This document shows positions 51,022-58,952 of a DNA stretch of 64,000 bases, piece after piece. The stretch is taken from positions 1 to 64,000 of the forward strand of contig NZ_JARESG010000016.1 of the NCBI RefSeq assembly GCF_029076445.1. The letters run 5' to 3'. The notes beneath the pieces are model-generated. The model was not told where the DNA came from and ran no database searches. It was given only the letters and a program-made list of their open reading frames with translations. The stretch's first letter is position 1; each line of letters begins with the position of its first letter. The translations under genes were made by a program, and so were the position numbers. The stretch is from Pseudarthrobacter naphthalenicus. GTDB lineage: Bacteria; Actinomycetota; Actinomycetes; Actinomycetales; Micrococcaceae.

Positions 51022-51447
51022 TCAGGCCTTGCGTGCCAGTTGAAGACGGTCCTGCCCGGCGTGTCCGACGTGGGTCAGGCCCAGATCCAGGAGCATCCGG
51101 ACGTGGGCATCGGCCAGCGAGTAATAGGCCATTCGACCCGAACGCCGCACCTCGACGACGCGGGGTCCGCGAAGCAGACGCAGCGCATGAGAGACACCGG
51201 ATTCGCTCAGCCCCGTGGTGGCGGCCAGGTCGCAGACGCACATCTCCCCTTCGAGCAGAGCAATAAGGATCCGCACCCTGCCAGGATCCGAGAGCAACCC
51301 AAAGATCACGGCGAGGTCGGACACTTCGGAGCCCTGCGGCATCCTGGCCCGAACGGCTTCGACCCTGTCGGCATCGACCAGCCGCACCGCACAGTCGCTG
51401 CCGGAGCCGAAGGTCGGCGACGAGGCCGGGAGAGGGATTGCAGTCAT
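51022..51447 (-). CDS. ArsR/SmtB family metal-sensing repressor (NmtR/KmtR-like)
   Basis: The protein is 141 aa. The winged helix includes LLSDPGRVRILIALLEGEMCVCDLA and GLSESGVSHALRLLRGPRVV. The alpha-5 helix DAHVRMLLDLGLTHVGH offers an Asp-His...His-xx-His set like the Ni/Co/Zn site of SmtB, NmtR and KmtR, and MCVCDL is the alpha-3 Cys motif. The start at 51447 trims an unsupported extension. It probably regulates ctaG and, through the shared gap, the divergent copD-ctaG gene. Confidence 0.82.
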   Translation of the reverse strand: MTAIPLPASSPTFGSGSDCAVRLVDADRVEAVRARMPQGSEVSDLAVIFGLLSDPGRVRILIALLEGEMCVCDLAATTGLSESGVSHALRLLRGPRVVEVRRSGRMAYYSLADAHVRMLLDLGLTHVGHAGQDRLQLARKA

Positions 51448-51644
51448 GCATAAAGAGTACCTTTGCCTGCTAATGCTTCGCATTTACCTTTGGCCGGTGA
51501 TCGCCGGGCACCCAGGCGGGACCGGCGGGCCGGATTAACGTCTGAACAACTCTACAGATAATGTTGTAGGGTGCCGTGTCCTGCGGCCGCCGACTTCCGG
51601 GCAGTACCGGCGGCTGGTACGGAACCATGTTCGGAGGATTCATT
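51448..51644. promoter_or_regulatory. Divergent control region between arsR-ctaG and copD-ctaG
   Basis: CTACA (51552-51556) and TGTAG (51565-51569) form an inverted repeat around GATAAT (51557-51562), a good -10 for the rightward gene. Extended flanks ACAAC/GTTGT overlap it. It is a likely metal-repressor operator. Confidence 0.5.
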
Positions 51645-53738
51645 GTGGCTGTGAGGTCCGCTGCGGGGACGCCGGAAGTATCGCCGAAACCCTGGTGGCT
51701 GGCTGTGGCCGGCCTGATCGCGGTGACCGTGGTCCTGGCGGCGACGGTTTACGGCCGGGGCGTGTTGCCGGCGGAAACCCGGGACCCGGGCGCCCTGGTC
51801 CGATGGGGCTTCGGCATCGTTCAGACCGTTCACAACATCGCCGCGGCGGCGACGATCGGCGCGCTGGTCTTCGCCGCCTTCATAGTCCCGCCGGCCCTCA
51901 CAGGACGGGGCGGTAAACGGCGGGGTTCGGATGCGGCCGGGCCTCCGGCCGAGCATCCGGCGTTTACCCGCATCATGGCTCTGGCCGCGGCCGCGAGCAT
52001 TCTTTGGACGTTGTCCGCGATGGCGGTTCTCGTGTTCAGCTTCGCCGATCTCGTAGGAATGCCGATTTCCGGGAGTCCGGAGTTTGCCATGCAGCTGGCC
52101 TCCTACATCACCGAACTGCCGACCGGGACCGCCTGGCTGTGGGTCGTCATCATCTCAGCGACCGTCGCAACGGCGGCGTTTGCTGTCCGCTCCCCCGCAG
52201 GCCTGGCAGCGACCGCGGTCCTTGCCACGGTCGGGCTGGTGCCGATGATCCTGATCGGCCACGCCGCCGGCGGCACGGACCACGAACAGGCGATCAACTC
52301 CCTGGGCCTGCATCTGCTCGGGGTGTGCCTCTGGTTCGGCGGCCTGCTGGCCCTGGCCGTCGCCGGCACAAGGTTGGGCAAAGACACCGCAGCGGTCATC
52401 GGGCGGTTTTCCATCCTGGCCGGCTTCGCGTTCGCCGTCGTTGTCGCCTCCGGCCTAATCAACGCCGCCATCCGCATCGACCTGCCTGCCGGGCTCGCCT
52501 CACCGTACGGGGTGCTCCTGATAGCCAAAACCGCCGGGGCGCTGGTCCTGGGCGGAATCGGTTTCCTGCACCGCCAACGGCTCATTCCAGCCCTGGCCGC
52601 AGCGGCCGGAACCGCCAGGGCCGGCAGGCTGTTCTGGCGGCTCATTGTCATGGAGCTGCTGATCATGGGGGCGGTCAGCGGCCTGGCGGCGGCGTTGAGC
52701 CGCACCCCGCCCCCGGGAGGTGAGGACATCCGCCCCGCGCTGACGCCGGCCGAAATCCTCACCGGCTATCCCCTGCCCCCTGAGCTCACCCCGGAACGGT
52801 GGTTCACCGTATGGCGTCCGGACTGGCTCTGGATCGCCATCGCTGTCCTCGCTGCCTACCTTTACCTGCGGGCGGCCCGGGCACTGCACCGGCGCGGTGA
52901 CGGGTGGCCGTGGGTCCGGAGCGTGCTGTGGCTCCTGGGCCTGGCCGCCCTGGTGTTCTTCACCTCCGGCGGCCCCTCCGTCTACGGCCGGATCATGTTC
53001 AGCGCCCACATGATCGACCACATGGCGCTGACCATGATCGTCCCGGTGTTCCTGGTCCTCGGCGCACCCGTCACGCTGGCCCTCAGGGCGCTGGCGCCGC
53101 GGCACGATGGTTCCCGCGGGCCGCGCGAATGGATATTGGTCCTGGTGCACTCCCGGGTGGCGGCCGTCCTGACCCACCCGATATTCGTTGCCGCAAACTT
53201 CGCCGGTTCCATCGTGCTGTTCTACTTTTCGGACGCCTTTGGCTTCGCGCTGCGCGAACACACCGGCCATGTCTTGATGACGGTCCACTTCGTCATCACC
53301 GGCGACCTGTTCATCTTGTCCATGATCGGCACTGACCCGGTGCCCCGGCGGGCGCCGTACCCGCTGCGGCTCTTGCTGCTGCTGGCCACGATGGCTTTTC
53401 ACGCCTTTTTCGGCGTCACCCTGATGGGTTCCACCACACTCATTCAGCCAGACTGGTTCACTGGCCTGGGCCGGGACTGGGGCCTTCCCCCGCTGGCCGA
53501 CCAGCAGATGGCCGGCGCCATCACCTGGGGTATCGGCGAAGTGCCGACGCTCCTGATCGCGATCGGGGTGGCCGTCATGTGGTCCCGCTCGGACGCCCGC
53601 GAAATGCGCCGCACCGACCGCGCCGCTGACCGAAACCAGGACGCTGAGCTGCAGGCCTACAACGCCATGCTGTCCCGGATGGGCGAAAGAGCCTACCGGG
53701 TACCGGCCCGCCCCGACGACCGCAGTGAGGTCCAATGA
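51645..53738 (+). CDS. CopD-CtaG fusion copper/oxidase assembly protein
   Basis: The protein is 697 aa. The N-terminal 330 residues are a CopD-type membrane domain (TVHNIAAAATIGALVFAAFI, INSLGLHLLGVCLWFGGLL, SGLINAAIRI). The C-terminal part is a CtaG domain (MFSAHMIDHMALTMIVPVFL, MAFHAFFGVTLMGSTTLI, DQQMAGAITWGIGEVPTLL). Such fusions are common in actinobacteria and are thought to move copper across the membrane for oxidase assembly. The GTG at 51645 has GGAGG 7 nt upstream and is preferred to the upstream ATG at 51627. A second cmtR copy follows 75 bp downstream. Confidence 0.87.
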   Translation: MAVRSAAGTPEVSPKPWWLAVAGLIAVTVVLAATVYGRGVLPAETRDPGALVRWGFGIVQTVHNIAAAATIGALVFAAFIVPPALTGRGGKRRGSDAAGPPAEHPAFTRIMALAAAASILWTLSAMAVLVFSFADLVGMPISGSPEFAMQLASYITELPTGTAWLWVVIISATVATAAFAVRSPAGLAATAVLATVGLVPMILIGHAAGGTDHEQAINSLGLHLLGVCLWFGGLLALAVAGTRLGKDTAAVIGRFSILAGFAFAVVVASGLINAAIRIDLPAGLASPYGVLLIAKTAGALVLGGIGFLHRQRLIPALAAAAGTARAGRLFWRLIVMELLIMGAVSGLAAALSRTPPPGGEDIRPALTPAEILTGYPLPPELTPERWFTVWRPDWLWIAIAVLAAYLYLRAARALHRRGDGWPWVRSVLWLLGLAALVFFTSGGPSVYGRIMFSAHMIDHMALTMIVPVFLVLGAPVTLALRALAPRHDGSRGPREWILVLVHSRVAAVLTHPIFVAANFAGSIVLFYFSDAFGFALREHTGHVLMTVHFVITGDLFILSMIGTDPVPRRAPYPLRLLLLLATMAFHAFFGVTLMGSTTLIQPDWFTGLGRDWGLPPLADQQMAGAITWGIGEVPTLLIAIGVAVMWSRSDAREMRRTDRAADRNQDAELQAYNAMLSRMGERAYRVPARPDDRSEVQ

Positions 53739-53813
53739 GAACGAACCCTCGACAGACACAAGCCCACCCGATTCAGGCAATCGTGAATCCAGCGATTTCT
53801 CTATTAATGCATC

Positions 53814-54191
53814 ATGCGCGTCCTCTCCCGAATTGATGTCCTGGCCCGCTTCGGCCAAGCCCTCGCTGATCCGACCAGCGCGGCGATCCTGATGGAACTC
53901 CGGGACGGACCGGCGTTCCCTGCGGACATGGCAGCAGATATCGGCGTGAGCCGGCAAGCCCTGTCCCACCATCTGGCATGTCTGCGGGACTGCGGCCTGG
54001 TCAGAGCCGGGCCCGACAGCCGCCGGGTCCGCTATGAACTCTCCGACGCCCGGCTCGCACACGCCCTCGATGACCTGCTGCACACAATCCTCACCATCGA
54101 ACCGGCCTGCACCTGCAGGGAGCCGGACTGCGCCCAGGAGAAGACCCCCATCGCCCCTACCCAGCCCAATATTGTTGAGGTGCATCCATGA
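53814..54191 (+). CDS. cmtR: CmtR-like ArsR family metal-sensing repressor, copy 2
   Basis: The protein is 125 aa. It resembles copy 1 at 47406 and CmtR, with VSRQALSHHLACLRDCGLVR giving the CLRDC ligand pair. A C-terminal set CTCREPDC (about 102-109) could complete a Cd/Pb site. There is no ribosome-binding site; CTATTAATGC just upstream could be the -10 of a nearly leaderless mRNA. It overlaps the CDF exporter gene by 4 nt, so it likely controls that exporter. Confidence 0.87.
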   Translation: MRVLSRIDVLARFGQALADPTSAAILMELRDGPAFPADMAADIGVSRQALSHHLACLRDCGLVRAGPDSRRVRYELSDARLAHALDDLLHTILTIEPACTCREPDCAQEKTPIAPTQPNIVEVHP

Positions 54192-55102
54192 GCGGACACG
54201 ACCACGACCACGCCGCCGGAACCAGCCAGCGCGGGAAACTGATCATCGTCTTCGCCATCACCTTCACGGTGATGGCAGCGGAAATCATCGGCGCCGTCCT
54301 GACCGGAAGCCTGGCCCTGCTGGCCGACGCCGGACACATGTTCACCGACTCGACCGGTCTGCTGATCGCTCTCATCGCGGCATCACTGGCCCTGAAGCCG
54401 GCGACCCTCAAACGCACCTGGGGCTACAAACGCGCGGAAATCATTGCCGCCGCATTCCAGGCTGCCCTGCTGCTGGGCGTCGGCACGTTCGTCATCATCG
54501 AAGGCATCCGGCGCCTCGTCGAGCCGCCGGAAATCGCCGGCTCCACGATGCTGTGGTTCGGCATCATCGGCCTGGCCGGCAACGCCGTAGGGCTGATCGT
54601 TCTGGCCTCGGGCCGGAATCACAACTTCAACATGAAGGCCGCCTTCCTGGAGGTTCTGAACGACGCCCTGGGTTCGGTCGCGGTCATCGTCGCAGCGATC
54701 ATCATCGCAGTCACCGGCTGGGTCCAGGCAGACGCCGTCGTGTCCCTGCTCATCGGCGTCCTGATCATCCCCCGGACCCTGAAACTGCTCCGGGACACCG
54801 TTAACGTGCTCATGGAAAACGCACCTGCCGGGCTGGATCTGGGCGACGTCCGCGAGCACATCCTGGCCCTGCCCCACGTCATCGACGTCCACGACCTGCA
54901 CGCGTCCCTGGTAGCCTCCGGCACACCGGTGCTCTCGGCCCACGTCACCGTCGAGGACGGCTGCCTGACCGACGGGCACGCAGCCACGATCCTGGCTGAC
55001 CTGCAGCGCTGCGTCGCCGAACACTTCGACGTCAGCGTCGAACATTCCACCTTCCAGATTGAAGCAGCAGCCCACCGCGACCAGGAAAGCATCCACCACT
55101 GA
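54188..55102 (+). CDS. Cation diffusion facilitator (Zn/Cd/Co exporter)
   Basis: The protein is 304 aa with six predicted helices and a His-rich start (MSGHDHDHAAG). Helix 2 keeps the metal site LADAGHMFTDSTG. In helix 5 the usual HxxxD is ExxxD (FLEVLNDALGS), a change that could alter metal preference. The C-terminal cytoplasmic domain (VHDLHASLVASGTPVLSAHV) is present. It is translationally coupled to cmtR copy 2 upstream and to the DsbA-like gene downstream (overlap TGATG). It is a proton-driven heavy-metal exporter. Confidence 0.87.
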   Translation: MSGHDHDHAAGTSQRGKLIIVFAITFTVMAAEIIGAVLTGSLALLADAGHMFTDSTGLLIALIAASLALKPATLKRTWGYKRAEIIAAAFQAALLLGVGTFVIIEGIRRLVEPPEIAGSTMLWFGIIGLAGNAVGLIVLASGRNHNFNMKAAFLEVLNDALGSVAVIVAAIIIAVTGWVQADAVVSLLIGVLIIPRTLKLLRDTVNVLMENAPAGLDLGDVREHILALPHVIDVHDLHASLVASGTPVLSAHVTVEDGCLTDGHAATILADLQRCVAEHFDVSVEHSTFQIEAAAHRDQESIHH

Positions 55103-55797
55103 TGTCACAGAATAAAACCAAGTCCTCCCCCGCCGCCGCAGACCCCGCCAGGAAGGCCCGGACCGTCATCTGGATCCTGCTCGGAGCCATCGTGGCCGCC
55201 GGCGCAATCTGGTATGCCGTGTTCACGTTCAATAAACCTGAACCGGTCGCGGTGCAGCCTGCGGCCGACGTCCAGCTGGTCCGTGATGACAGCCACCGGG
55301 TGACGTCCCCGGCCACGGAGAAGGCCCAACTGGTCGAGTTTTTGGACTTTGAGTGCGAGGCCTGCAAGGCAGCCGAGCCTGTGGTGGCGGAGCTAAAGGC
55401 CGAGTTCGGTGACCGGATTACCTTCATCAACCGATACTTCCCCCTCCCGGCGCACCGGAACTCCGCCCAGGCAGCCCTGGCCGTCGAAGCAGCAGCCCAG
55501 CAGGGCAAGTACGAACAGATGTACGCGAAGATGTTTGAAACCCAGTCGCAGTGGGGCGAGAAACAGGACTCCCAGGCGCCCCTGTTCCGAACCTATGCCC
55601 AGGAGATGAGCCTGGACATGTCCGCCTACGATGCCGCCGTGGCCTCCGAAAGCACCAAGGATATGATCCGCAGGGAAATAGCCGACGGCAAAGCACTCGG
55701 CGTGACCGGAACACCAACGTTCTTCCTCAACGGCGAAAAACTCGTCCTCAACACCATGGAGGAATTCCGACAGAAACTGGCCGACGCCGCGAAGTAG
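55102..55797 (+). CDS. Membrane-anchored DsbA-like thiol oxidoreductase
   Basis: The protein is 231 aa. One N-terminal membrane helix (about 20-43) is followed by a thioredoxin-fold domain with the CxxC site FECEACKAAE (about 92-101) and the cis-Pro loop GVTGTPTFFLNG (about 200-211). It probably keeps extracytoplasmic cysteines in the right redox state during metal stress. It is coupled to the CDF gene. Confidence 0.85.
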   Translation: MSQNKTKSSPAAADPARKARTVIWILLGAIVAAGAIWYAVFTFNKPEPVAVQPAADVQLVRDDSHRVTSPATEKAQLVEFLDFECEACKAAEPVVAELKAEFGDRITFINRYFPLPAHRNSAQAALAVEAAAQQGKYEQMYAKMFETQSQWGEKQDSQAPLFRTYAQEMSLDMSAYDAAVASESTKDMIRREIADGKALGVTGTPTFFLNGEKLVLNTMEEFRQKLADAAK

Positions 55798-55854
55798 TCC
55801 TCCAGCGGATCCGGGGATCTGGGCACGAATTTGGTAACAGGAAGGGAGCACCTC

Positions 55855-56469
55855 ATGACATGCCGGCGTGTGCCGTTCCGGTTGCTTCGCACCGCCGCGG
55901 TGGCCGGGTCGGTCCTGTCCCTGGCCGTCGCGGCACATCTGTTCGGCGGCGGCCAGCTTCCCCCAACCCCTGTACTGGCCGCCTGCACTGCCCTGGTAGT
56001 CCTGTGTGTCATGGTACTCACCCGCTGGAAGCTGAAAATCCCGGTGCTGGGAGCGGTCCTGACGGGCGGCCAGGTGTTCCTGCACTCATTGTTCTCCGCT
56101 CTCTCGACCGTAACCCCTGGCGGTTCCGCTTCTTCTGGTTCCGTGTCCGGCAGGCACCTTCACACGTCTGCCGGCGCCGGCATTCCCCTACCTGCAGCGC
56201 AGAACCTCGATGGGTACCTGCCCTGGGATCTTGAGCCTGCCATGGGCACCGCACACCTGGCTGCGACCCTGGTCACCGCCGTTCTGCTGGCCAAGGGCGA
56301 AGCAGCTCTGTGGGCGCTGGCAGCCTGGCTCCGCCCGATACTGTTCCTGTCGCCGGCCGACTTCGTTCATGTCACGGCCGCGCCGGCGCCGTCCCCGCGA
56401 CGCTTTACCATACTGCGCCGGACGATGCCGCGTGCGCATCCGCGGCGCGGCCCACCTGCCTCGGCGTGA
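55855..56469 (+). CDS. Hypothetical membrane protein of the copper cluster
   Basis: The protein is 204 aa. Hydrophobic segments lie at about 12-30, 36-52, 57-75 and 125-155, separated by a Ser/Gly/His-rich loop (SGSVSGRHLHTSAG) that could bind metal. The ATG at 55855 has GGGAG upstream. It lies between the DsbA-like and CopC genes in the same direction, so a role in copper handling is plausible. No named family was recognised. Confidence 0.65.
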   Translation: MTCRRVPFRLLRTAAVAGSVLSLAVAAHLFGGGQLPPTPVLAACTALVVLCVMVLTRWKLKIPVLGAVLTGGQVFLHSLFSALSTVTPGGSASSGSVSGRHLHTSAGAGIPLPAAQNLDGYLPWDLEPAMGTAHLAATLVTAVLLAKGEAALWALAAWLRPILFLSPADFVHVTAAPAPSPRRFTILRRTMPRAHPRRGPPASA

Positions 56470-56559
56470 ACCCGCACTTCGCAGCCACCGGCTGCCGAAC
56501 GACACCGGCACGCCTGTTCACCGGAACGGCCTGCACCGATCTTTCCGAAGGTAACAAAC

Positions 56560-57177
56560 ATGAAACCCCGATCCACTTATAGGTCCCGCCTCCGGCTGGC
56601 AGCCGTGGCAGCTCTCCTGCTGCCTGGCGCCCTGGCGGCCTCCCCAGCGCTGGCCCATGACGCTCTGTCCTCAACGACTCCGGCCCAGGACGCCGTCGTG
56701 ACAGCCGCCCCTGAGACCGTATCGGTGACCCTCACCCAGCCACCTACTGATTCCGCATCCCTGAACCTGAGTGTCATCACCGTCACCGACAGCGCCGGGA
56801 CCACCGTCAGCGACGGCAAAGTAGTCGTTGACGGGCCGACGCTGGCCACCAAAACCGTTCCGGGAAGCCCCGGGACCTACACCGTGCTGTGGCGGGCCGT
56901 CTCCTCCGACGGACACCCCATCGAAGGTAAATACACCTTCACCGTCCAGGCACCGGCATCGGCGGCCACGTCGGAGCCGGCCGTTTCCGCGACTCCTTCC
57001 GCGGAAGCAGGCACCCCGTCCGCGGCCGCACAGTCCACGGCCACCGCGATACCGGCCGCCCCACGACCCAACGATGACAACGCGCCGCTGACAGTGGGAA
57101 TCGCCTTAGGGCTCCTGGCAGCAGCGCTGGGCGTCACCTGGTGGGTACGCCGCAGAAACGCCAACCGCGGCGCCTGA
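56560..57177 (+). CDS. copC: CopC-domain copper-binding protein
   Basis: The protein is 205 aa. A Sec signal peptide ends at ASPALAHD, leaving the Cu(II)-binding His at the mature N-terminus. The CopC fold contains LSSTTPAQDAVV and the second ligand region AVSSDGHPIEGKYTFTV (about 105-120). An Ala/Pro linker and a C-terminal membrane helix (about 175-195) anchor it. It probably passes copper to CopD-type proteins such as the 51645-53738 product. A strong terminator follows. Confidence 0.9.
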   Translation: MKPRSTYRSRLRLAAVAALLLPGALAASPALAHDALSSTTPAQDAVVTAAPETVSVTLTQPPTDSASLNLSVITVTDSAGTTVSDGKVVVDGPTLATKTVPGSPGTYTVLWRAVSSDGHPIEGKYTFTVQAPASAATSEPAVSATPSAEAGTPSAAAQSTATAIPAAPRPNDDNAPLTVGIALGLLAAALGVTWWVRRRNANRGA

Positions 57178-57188
57178 CGACCGGCTTC

Positions 57189-57226
57189 TGACCGGTGTTC
57201 CCGCTTCCCGGCGGGAACACCGGTCA
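57189..57226. terminator. 16-bp perfect hairpin between convergent genes
   Basis: TGACCGGTGTTCCCGC (57189-57204) pairs perfectly with 57211-57226 around a 6-nt loop. It sits between copC and the convergent membrane gene, so it can end transcription from both sides. Confidence 0.8.
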
Positions 57227-57261
57227 GGAAACCAAAGGCTGCCCGGCGCAGTGTTCCTGAA

Positions 57262-57735
57262 TCAGGGCAGTGAAGAGACTACCTCGTCGCGGGATCCGCG
57301 GCGGTTCGCGAGCATCCTCATCACCACGGCCGTAATGGTCGTCACCGCCATGGCCGCAAAGAAGACTGCTCCGGTGTTGAAGAGCACCTGCGCCACCCCC
57401 GGGAGCGGGGCAGCAGCGTCAGCGGCGATCATAATCGTGGCATGGTAAGCGGCCGTGGCGGCCAGCCAGAGCGCCCCGGCTACGGTGACAGCCAGCGACC
57501 AGCGCGAAAACCAGCGCTTCCCGGCCCGGTAAGACAGGGCCACGGCCAGCAGGACAATCCCGACGACGGTCAGCAACTGTGCGGGCAACAGATACGGTCC
57601 GGCGACGAGCCCGACCGGGATACACAGCCCGCCGATCATCAGCAGCCGCCGGCCGCCAAGCGGCATTCCCGCCGGGCCGGGCGTGGGGCCAGCCGCCCGC
57701 TGCAGGTCCTCGGGTGTCGTGTTTTCCGCTGTCAT
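57262..57735 (-). CDS. Hypothetical multi-helix membrane protein
   Basis: The protein is 157 aa with four predicted helices: about 30-48, 51-67, 78-100 and 115-140. The ATG at 57735 has AAAGGA upstream, better than the in-frame ATG at 57756. It is convergent to copC and lies within the metal block. The family was not recognised. Confidence 0.65.
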   Translation of the reverse strand: MTAENTTPEDLQRAAGPTPGPAGMPLGGRRLLMIGGLCIPVGLVAGPYLLPAQLLTVVGIVLLAVALSYRAGKRWFSRWSLAVTVAGALWLAATAAYHATIMIAADAAAPLPGVAQVLFNTGAVFFAAMAVTTITAVVMRMLANRRGSRDEVVSSLP

Positions 57736-57933
57736 CGCATTTCCTTTAACCATCATCGTGGACCTGTCCTGGGTGGACGCAGGCCGGTTTCCGGGCCCGT
57801 ATCGGCCCCTGACGACAGTACAGGATCAGATGGATCGACACTTCCGACGGCCCGGCCGGACAGGCCGCAGCCATGCGACCGGCGGTTAGTATCAGGACCA
57901 CGCAGTGTCCGGGTCTGACTGCCGCTGCCCAGA

Positions 57934-58251
57934 TCAGCTTCCCCCGTGCGGTACGGCCCCGCTGATCGGCGGCTCGCTGGCTCCGGTGACAACCCTGTTG
58001 CCGGACACGGCCTGGCTGTCCTGCTCCGAGGTGCTGAACTGCGCCCGGTAGCGCACGCGCCGGATGCGTCTGGTCATAGACACCATGAGCAGCACAACTG
58101 CTATGACCATGAAGGCCGTCATCGCGAATCCCAGGAATCCCGGCGTCACCTGGTCCGCGCTCAAGCCAGGCCTCAATCCGTCGTTACCAGGACCGGGAGT
58201 CGGCATCGTGCTCAGGGCACGACTGCCGGCTGCTGCCAAAAAATTTTGCAC
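57934..58251 (-). CDS. Small single-helix membrane protein
   Basis: The protein is 105 aa. The mature-looking core GLSADQVTPGFLGFAMTAFM...MTRRIRRVRYRAQ resembles a small actinobacterial protein of unknown role. It has one membrane helix (about 40-60) followed by a basic stop-transfer segment. The GTG at 58251 has AAAGGA 7 nt upstream. It is monocistronic, 182 bp past the end of lspA on the same strand. Confidence 0.65.
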   Translation of the reverse strand: MQNFLAAAGSRALSTMPTPGPGNDGLRPGLSADQVTPGFLGFAMTAFMVIAVVLLMVSMTRRIRRVRYRAQFSTSEQDSQAVSGNRVVTGASEPPISGAVPHGGS

Positions 58252-58433
58252 TGGGTCATCCTTTCTTGTCGGGTACTTCCGGAGGGGCATATGCCATGGA
58301 TGATGTCATCCATGGTGGTCGCAGCGATCACGGCCGCCGCGACAGCGCCGGTGGCAAGCATAGGTTTTGTCGGCGTAAATGACCGCAGGAGACAGTTCTA
58401 GCAGCGCGGGCAGGGACGGGTGCGGCGTGAAAA

Positions 58434-58952
58434 TCAGTCCCCGGTCTTTAGCCCCGAGGTCCGGAGAGCGCCGAGAATGTACAGACCCACCCCGACGGTG
58501 ACGAAGGCGTCGGCGAGGTTAAAGGTGGGAAACCATCCGCTGTGCAGGTAATCCACGACACCGCGCCCGTCGAGCCGGTCGATGAAGTTACCGGCGCCGC
58601 CGCCCAAAGTCAGTGCCGCACCCGCCCGTGAGAGTCCCGACATCCCGGGCGCCGTCGACAGGGCGTACCACGTCATGGCCAAAATGATCGTGCCGGTGGC
58701 ACCGGTGACGAGCCAGGGGGCCAGGTCCGCGCCGAAGCTGAAGGCGACACCGGTGTTATACAGCATCCGGATGTTCAACGGCCCTAAATCGACGGTCTCA
58801 CCCCTGGAGAGCAGGGTTTCGGCCAGGGATTTGATCAGAAGGTCTGCGGTGGCAAGGACGGCGGCCCAGATGAGCAGAAAAATCCTGGTTCCTTTTGCGG
58901 TCCCGACAACCGGCGGCGTCACCGAAGGGCTTGCCGGGGACTGGGTGCTCAT
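58434..58952 (-). CDS. lspA: Lipoprotein signal peptidase LspA in a metal-resistance operon
   Basis: The protein is 172 aa with four membrane helices. The two catalytic Asp are in GGAGNFIDRLDG (about 123-134) and FNLADAFVTVG (about 150-160). LspA cleaves prolipoprotein signal peptides. It is translationally coupled (ATGA overlap) to the P-type ATPase gene. lspA copies inside heavy-metal ATPase operons are known elsewhere. It is likely an accessory copy rather than the housekeeping gene. Confidence 0.9.
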   Translation of the reverse strand: MSTQSPASPSVTPPVVGTAKGTRIFLLIWAAVLATADLLIKSLAETLLSRGETVDLGPLNIRMLYNTGVAFSFGADLAPWLVTGATGTIILAMTWYALSTAPGMSGLSRAGAALTLGGGAGNFIDRLDGRGVVDYLHSGWFPTFNLADAFVTVGVGLYILGALRTSGLKTGD

